Source: Fidelibacterota bacterium
GTDB taxonomy: Bacteria > Fidelibacterota > UBA8477 > JABMPR01
Length of the DNA: 64,000 bases
Direction of reading: 5' to 3'
Assembly: GCA_016844955.1 (NCBI GenBank)
Contig: JAERTH010000156.1
Coordinates: forward strand, 1 to 64,000
Part shown: positions 58,789 through 64,000 of the stretch, piece after piece
Layout of the letters: every line of letters begins with the position of its first letter
Numbering within the stretch: the stretch's first letter is position 1
Made by a program: the position numbers and the translations under genes
Notes under the pieces: model-generated
What the model saw: the letters and a program-made list of their open reading frames with translations, nothing else
Database searches by the model: none
Told to the model about the DNA's origin: nothing

Positions 58789-59583
58789 ATGTGTGATACA
58801 TGTGGATGTGGAGCGGGGAGTACAACTTTTACAAAACATGGTGAAGAACACCATCATCATGGAGATGGACATGGCCACAGCCATGATCATGATCACCCAC
58901 ATGACCATTCCCATACTCATGATCATTCCCACGACCGGACGATAGCAATTGAGCAGGATGTGCTGGGAGAAAACAATCTGCTGGCCCAGAGAAATCGCGG
59001 CTATTTCGAAGCAAAAAACGTCTTCTGTCTCAACCTGGTTAGCTCCCCGGGCTCTGGTAAAACCACCTTGCTCGAAAAAACGCTGGTTGCCCTCAAAGAT
59101 GATCTCCCCAGTGCTGTTATCGAGGGTGATCAACAGACCATGAACGATGCTGACCGCGTGGCGGCCACTGGCGTACCTGTACTCCAGATCAATACTGGGA
59201 ATGGCTGTCATCTTGATGCTGAAATGATTCATACTGCATATGGCGAATTGAAGCTCGAAGAAAACTCCATACTCTTTATTGAAAATGTAGGAAACCTGGT
59301 CTGTCCTGCACTCTTTGACCTGGGTGAAGATAAAAAAGTAGTGGTTATCAGTGTCACCGAGGGGGAAGATAAACCTATCAAATACCCAACCATGTTTGAT
59401 GCTGCCGACATCTGTATCATCAATAAAATAGACTTGCTCCCCTATGTGCAATTTGATGTTGAGAAGTGCAAGGAATATGCACTCCAGGTGAACCACCACC
59501 TGGATTTCTTTGAATTGTCCGCTACCACCGGAGAGGGTATGGATGCCTGGTATTCCTGGTTACGCGAAAGTCTTAAAAGATAA
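58789..59583 (+). CDS. hypB: hydrogenase nickel incorporation GTPase HypB
   Basis: N-terminal CDTCGCG and His-rich stretch; SSPGSGKTTLLEKTL; NKIDLLPYVQFDVEK. Confidence 0.96.
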   Translation: MCDTCGCGAGSTTFTKHGEEHHHHGDGHGHSHDHDHPHDHSHTHDHSHDRTIAIEQDVLGENNLLAQRNRGYFEAKNVFCLNLVSSPGSGKTTLLEKTLVALKDDLPSAVIEGDQQTMNDADRVAATGVPVLQINTGNGCHLDAEMIHTAYGELKLEENSILFIENVGNLVCPALFDLGEDKKVVVISVTEGEDKPIKYPTMFDAADICIINKIDLLPYVQFDVEKCKEYALQVNHHLDFFELSATTGEGMDAWYSWLRESLKR

Positions 59584-59822
59584 ATCCTGAATCACGAATT
59601 ACGCTGATTGCGCGAATGGTTATACTCGAATCTGGTGAGGCTTTGCCAATCTATACAAAATTACTTCCGCTAATCTCACCTAACCTCGAGACCCTTCGAC
59701 AAGGCTTCGTCCTCTGGACTACGCCTTGCAGGCAAGCTCGGGGAGACGAACTAATGGATTGCTACAAGATCGTCATGCTGAGGCTCCCGAAGCATGTTGA
59801 CACCTGAGTAAGAAATAATGAA
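59584..59822. repeat. dispersed-repeat-like intergenic insert between hypB and hypF
   Basis: GACCCTTCGACAAGGC...GCAAGCTCGGGGAGACGA and CATGCTGAGGCTCCCGAAGCATG elements; hairpin CAAGGC-TTC-GTCC-TCT-GGAC-TAC-GCCTTG at 59700-59728. Confidence 0.55.
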
Positions 59823-62084
59823 ATGGCAAACATCAGACGTCGCCTAATCATAAATGGTATAGTCCAGGGGGTGGGCTTCCGCCCCTTTATATACGCCTTG
59901 GCCAGAGACATCGGGCTCACCGGTACGGTTTACAATGCGTCGGAAGGTGTTGTAGCTGAACTGGAAGGCTCACCTCTCCAGCAGCAGGAATTCACACAAC
60001 GACTGGAGGGTGAAGCCCCACCCCTTTCTACGATCATCTCTGTTGAATCCTCAGATATTCCTGTACAAAATGATTCTGAATTCACAATTATCGCTTCCCA
60101 TGACAAATCAACTGTTTCTACACTCATTTCCCCTGATGTAGCACTATGTGAAGATTGTCGTCAGGAACTACTCAACCCTGATGATCGTCGCTATAGATAT
60201 CCCTTTATTAATTGCACCAACTGTGGTCCCCGATACACTATCATTGAGGACATTCCTTACGATCGCCCCTATACATCAATGAAGAACTTTCCACTTTGTC
60301 CTGCCTGCAAGGCAGAGTATGAAGATCCGGGAGACCGACGATTTCATGCACAGCCAAATGCCTGTCCCGATTGTGGTCCAACTGTCTGGCTCGTAGACAA
60401 ATCTGGAGATCGCGTCACTCTTGATGACCCTGTCAGAGAAACTATTTCACTGTTATCCCAGGGGAATATCCTGGCGGTAAAAGGCCTGGGTGGATTTCAC
60501 CTGGCAGTGGATGCCCGCAATGAATCGGCCATATCAAGGTTGAGAGAAACCAAGGGACGGGACGAAAAGCCATTTGCTGTCATGGTGCGTGACCTGAAAA
60601 CTGCTCAGAAACTGGTCCACTTGACTCAACTGGAAACAGAGACATTAGTCTCAATTCAGGCACCTATTGTCCTGGCCACGACTAGAGGCAACAGCAATTT
60701 ACCACCAAATATTGCTCCAGGAAATGATCGCCTGGGCATAATGCTTCCCTACACACCGCTTCATCATTTGCTTTTCGCTGGTAATCTGGATGTGCTGGTT
60801 ATGACCAGCGCCAATTTCACCGAGGAACCTATTTGCATCGATAATGCTGAAGCTGAAGAACGATTGTCGAAAATGGCTGATTATTATCTCATGCATAACC
60901 GGGATATTTACCTGCGTAGTGATGACTCAGTTGTCATGGAAATGGCTGGTAAAATGCGACCTATTCGTCGCAGTCGAGGCCATGCACCGCGACCTCTTTT
61001 CCTGAAACAAAAAGGTCCCTCCATTCTGGCAGTGGGTGGTGAATTAAAAAATATCATCGCGCTATCAAAGGATGAGAAAGTTTTTCTCAGTCAACATATT
61101 GGTGATCTTGAGAATCTTGAAGCCTACGAATTTTTCAAAATGACCATCGAACACCTCCAGCGGATATTTGAAATCGAACCAGAGTTGATTGTCCATGACC
61201 TACACCCTGAATACCTGTCCACAAAATGGGCCAAGGAGCAAAGTCTACCCCTCCTTGGTGTCCAACATCACCATGCACACCTGGCTGCCTGCATTGCTGA
61301 GCACAACCTGAGTGGTCCAGTGATTGGAATCATCATGGATGGAACTGGGTATGGCACTGATGGAACAATCTGGGGTGGTGAATTTCTGGTAGGTGATGCA
61401 TCTGGTTTTGAACGAAAAGCCTGGTTTGAACCCATGCCCTTACCAGGTGGCAGTGCGGCTATCAAAGCTCCATGGAGAACAGGCTTGAGTTACCTGTATC
61501 ATGCCTTTGGTTCAGAAATGCCTGAATTGGCAAGTCTTGCTGACAAATCCACTGCCCCAATACTGCAAATGATTGATCATGATCTTAACTCTCCCCTGAC
61601 CAGTAGCTGTGGCCGTCTCTTTGATGCAGTAGCGGCTCTTAGTGGAGGGCGTGGGGAGATTCGGTATGAAGCCCAGGCGGCCATTGAATTCATGCAGGCT
61701 GCCAGGAACCAATTAGGTACGGACTATTCAATGTTCGATCTTTCTAATCATGACGGTGAGCAGATTATCTCAATAAATCATATTATGCACGAGTTGGTTA
61801 GACGTATTGAATCTGAAAAGAGTCTGGCCAACATCAGTCAATGGTTTCATCACAGTCTGGTTAAAACCTTTGCTTCAATAACTCTCAATCTCAGGAAAGA
61901 GTCTGGTATTAAACAGGTGATATTAAGTGGCGGTGTTTTTCAGAACAGATTGTTATTCGAAGGACTTTTGGCAGAATTGAAACGGGTAGGTCTAACAGTT
62001 TTCACCCATGAGCAGGTACCAACCAACGATGGTGGGATAGCATTGGGGCAGGTTATTATGGGTCAAAAGTTTTTGAGTTTTTGA
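59823..62084 (+). CDS. hypF: carbamoyltransferase HypF
   Basis: Acylphosphatase domain (GIVQGVGFRPFIYALA), zinc fingers (CEDCRQEL, CPACKAEYEDPGDRRFHAQPNACPDCGP), YrdC and Kae1-like domains. Confidence 0.96.
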   Translation: MANIRRRLIINGIVQGVGFRPFIYALARDIGLTGTVYNASEGVVAELEGSPLQQQEFTQRLEGEAPPLSTIISVESSDIPVQNDSEFTIIASHDKSTVSTLISPDVALCEDCRQELLNPDDRRYRYPFINCTNCGPRYTIIEDIPYDRPYTSMKNFPLCPACKAEYEDPGDRRFHAQPNACPDCGPTVWLVDKSGDRVTLDDPVRETISLLSQGNILAVKGLGGFHLAVDARNESAISRLRETKGRDEKPFAVMVRDLKTAQKLVHLTQLETETLVSIQAPIVLATTRGNSNLPPNIAPGNDRLGIMLPYTPLHHLLFAGNLDVLVMTSANFTEEPICIDNAEAEERLSKMADYYLMHNRDIYLRSDDSVVMEMAGKMRPIRRSRGHAPRPLFLKQKGPSILAVGGELKNIIALSKDEKVFLSQHIGDLENLEAYEFFKMTIEHLQRIFEIEPELIVHDLHPEYLSTKWAKEQSLPLLGVQHHHAHLAACIAEHNLSGPVIGIIMDGTGYGTDGTIWGGEFLVGDASGFERKAWFEPMPLPGGSAAIKAPWRTGLSYLYHAFGSEMPELASLADKSTAPILQMIDHDLNSPLTSSCGRLFDAVAALSGGRGEIRYEAQAAIEFMQAARNQLGTDYSMFDLSNHDGEQIISINHIMHELVRRIESEKSLANISQWFHHSLVKTFASITLNLRKESGIKQVILSGGVFQNRLLFEGLLAELKRVGLTVFTHEQVPTNDGGIALGQVIMGQKFLSF

Positions 62085-62168
62085 GTTTTTGAGTTTTTGG
62101 GTTTTTGGGTTTTTGGGTTTTTGGGTTTTTGGGTTTTTGGGTTTTTGGGTTTTTGGGTTTTTGGGTTT
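62069..62168 (+). repeat. 8-bp tandem repeat: 3x GTTTTTGA + 9x GTTTTTGG, overlapping the hypF 3' end
   Basis: Counted directly: 12 consecutive 8-mers from 62069 to 62164, then GTTT. Confidence 0.95.
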
Positions 62169-62203
62169 AAAATGTCTGCGAACCCAACAACACAAGAGAT
62201 ATT

Positions 62204-62569
62204 ATGGCAACTTTCAAGAAATTTGAAGATTTGGAAGTATGGCAAAAGTCCAGATCTTTAACAAAAACTATTTATGCGATAACCACTCAAGGTCGCTTTG
62301 CGAGAGATTTCTCCCTGCGTGATCAGACAAGGAGATGTGCGGTTTCGACCATGGCAAATATCGCTGAAGGATTTGGTAGAAAGTCACCCAAAGAATTTGC
62401 ACTCTTTTTGAATTATACTCATGGATCGGCAGCGGAACTTCAATCCCACCTATATATTGCATTGGATTTGGACTATATTGATAAGTCAACATTTGATAAA
62501 CTATATGATGAATGTGAACGAATTTCGAAAATGTCGTTGAGGCTTCAAAACTATTTAAGGCAATCATAA
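62204..62569 (+). CDS. four-helix bundle protein (S23 / 23S rRNA intervening-sequence protein family)
   Basis: FEDLEVWQKSRSLTKTIYAIT...DQTRRCAVSTMANIAEGFGRKSPKEFALFLNYTHGSAAELQSHLYIALDLDYID, the characteristic family pattern. Confidence 0.9.
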   Translation: MATFKKFEDLEVWQKSRSLTKTIYAITTQGRFARDFSLRDQTRRCAVSTMANIAEGFGRKSPKEFALFLNYTHGSAAELQSHLYIALDLDYIDKSTFDKLYDECERISKMSLRLQNYLRQS

Positions 62570-62661
62570 GTTGCATGAAGGATATACTCTCATCCCTTCC
62601 GAACCCTTTAAACCCATTGAACCCTTCAACCCAATGAACTCATCGAACTAGGAATAAAAAT

Positions 62662-62934
62662 ATGTGCTTAGCAATCCCCGGAAAATTACTGGAAATCTTT
62701 GATGAAAATGGTCTCAAAATGGGCAATATTGATTTTGCAGGATCAGTGAGCAAAGCTTGTCTGGAATATGTACCTGAAATCGAAATCGGTCATTACACCA
62801 TCGTGCATGCTGGGTTTGCTCTATCCGTCCTAAATGAAGAGGAAGCCAAAAACTCATTCGATGCCTGGGATGACCTGATTGATCGGGCCAACGCAGAGGG
62901 CATCGAAATGGAAAAGCTGGAGCGTCCCGATTGA
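62662..62934 (+). CDS. hypC: hydrogenase maturation chaperone HypC
   Basis: [13 protein letters not shown]-terminus; DYVxVHAGFA-like motif ([16 protein letters not shown]). Confidence 0.94.
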   Translation: MCLAIPGKLLEIFDENGLKMGNIDFAGSVSKACLEYVPEIEIGHYTIVHAGFALSVLNEEEAKNSFDAWDDLIDRANAEGIEMEKLERPD

Positions 62935-64000
62935 AATACCTCGATGAATTCCGCGATCCTGTAATTGCCAAAAAAATTCTGAATGAGATTCATGCCGCTA
63001 CCACTCAACCCTGGGTGATAATGGAGATTTGTGGTGGCCAGACCCATTCAATCATTCGAAATGGTATTGATCAGGTTCTTCCTGATGAAATTGAGCTGGT
63101 ACATGGTCCGGGGTGCCCTGTTTGTGTGACACCCCTTGAAATAATTGATAGAGCTATTGCCATCGCCAGTCGTCCCGATGTGATTTTCACCAGTTTTGGT
63201 GACATGTTACGCGTACCTGGCAGTCATAAAGATTTATTCATGGTTAGATCTGAGGGTGGAGATGTCCGAACCGTATTCTCCCCCCTGGAAAGTCTAAAGA
63301 TAGCCCGAGAAAATCCTGAAAAGGAAGTGGTCTTCTTTGCAGTAGGTTTTGAAACAACTGCACCAGGAAACGCTATGGCAGTAGCCCAGGCTGCAAAAGA
63401 AGGCTTAAGTAATTTCAGCGAGCTGGTAAGTCATGTTCTGGTCCCACCAGCCATGGAGGCTTTACTTTCTTCTCCTGCCAATCGGGTTCAGGGTTATTTA
63501 GCTGCCGGGCACGTCTGTACAGTAATGGGTTGGGACGAGTATGACCCCATCGCCAAAAAATATCAGGTTCCTATCGTGATCACCGGCTTTGAACCCATGG
63601 ATGTGTTGGATGGGATTCTTCACACTGTCAAGCAATTGGAAGCAGGCACTCACGAGGTTGAGAATCGATACGCCAGGATCGTAGAACAGGGTGGTAATCA
63701 GCCTGCACAGAACTTGATCAAGGATGTCTATGAGATCGCCAACCGCAAATGGCGCGGTATCGGTGAAATTCCGGTAAGCGGCTTCAAGATTCATAGTAAA
63801 TATGCTGCCTTCGATGCGGAGTTAAAGTTTTCAGTAGGTGACATCCATACTGAAGAACCTGAGGCGTGTATAAGTGGTGTTATCCTGCAGGGTTTGAAAA
63901 AGCCTCACGACTGTCCTGCCTTTGGAAAAGAATGCACGCCACAAAATCCTCTGGGAGCCACCATGGTTTCAAGCGAGGGAGCATGTGCTGCTTATTACAA
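62931..64000 (+). CDS. hypD: hydrogenase maturation protein HypD, partial (runs off the right edge)
   Basis: TTG start overlapping the hypC stop; frame reads [16 protein letters not shown]...[21 protein letters not shown]...[14 protein letters not shown]...[13 protein letters not shown]...GCxxFGKECTP-type C-terminus. Missing from the track because no stop codon is present. Confidence 0.93.
   Translation, partial: MKYLDEFRDPVIAKKILNEIHAATTQPWVIMEICGGQTHSIIRNGIDQVLPDEIELVHGPGCPVCVTPLEIIDRAIAIASRPDVIFTSFGDMLRVPGSHKDLFMVRSEGGDVRTVFSPLESLKIARENPEKEVVFFAVGFETTAPGNAMAVAQAAKEGLSNFSELVSHVLVPPAMEALLSSPANRVQGYLAAGHVCTVMGWDEYDPIAKKYQVPIVITGFEPMDVLDGILHTVKQLEAGTHEVENRYARIVEQGGNQPAQNLIKDVYEIANRKWRGIGEIPVSGFKIHSKYAAFDAELKFSVGDIHTEEPEACISGVILQGLKKPHDCPAFGKECTPQNPLGATMVSSEGACAAYY

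Noticed and set aside
58744-59499. 251-aa minus-strand ORF opposite hypB
   Set aside because: Antisense to a clearly recognised gene; the Met/His-rich composition mirrors the HypB His repeat.
61992-62245. NPKTQKPKNPKTQKPK repeat proteins on the minus strand
   Set aside because: Pure translation of the 8-bp tandem repeat; no start context or non-repeat domain.
62204-62569. Diversity-generating retroelement (four-helix-bundle Avd-like gene)
   Set aside because: No reverse transcriptase, template/variable repeat pair or target gene seen nearby; the sequence fits the S23/IVP family.

Overview
The window looks like part of a chromosome from an FCB-superphylum bacterium (Marinimicrobia/Calditrichota/Bacteroidota-like). 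That placement is inferred from the T9SS-type sorting domain, the TonB receptor + DUF4249 pair and the dockerin-tailed peptidases. It is gene-dense, with mostly housekeeping or metabolic operons. In order: glycogen/glycolysis cluster (glgP fragment, GH57, gap, a second GAPDH-like gene, TrmB regulator); RND/MMPL pair with TetR, LolA-like protein and outer-membrane protein; TatT-like lipoprotein; M14 and M1 peptidases; aspS; XRE regulator; TonB receptor + DUF4249 lipoprotein; T9SS-tagged pentaheme cytochrome; Spy-like/beta-barrel/TSP3-repeat gene group next to a sigma-54 two-component system; DAHP synthase; complete F1Fo ATP synthase joined to bactofilin, M23, parB and parA; EamA transporter; MerR regulator leading a Psr/Phs-type molybdoenzyme, YeeE/YedE and rhodanese operon; S8 protease with dockerin; radical SAM protein; hypABFCD with an inserted four-helix-bundle gene. 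No rRNA, tRNA, CRISPR array, prophage or transposase was recognised. The best leads are: (1) a GAPDH paralogue with catalytic Cys changed to Ala and degenerate phosphate sites, overlapping a canonical gap gene; (2) a periplasmic rhodanese-fold protein with Ser at the catalytic Cys position, whose only cysteine is the C-terminal residue (…KKKKKAPAGGC), in a polysulfide/thiosulfate operon; (3) a telomere-like (GTTTTTGG)n repeat plus S23/IVP-type gene splitting a hyp operon; (4) tandem perfect palindromes and a sigma-54-like promoter upstream of a TSP3-repeat gene near an NtrC-type regulator.
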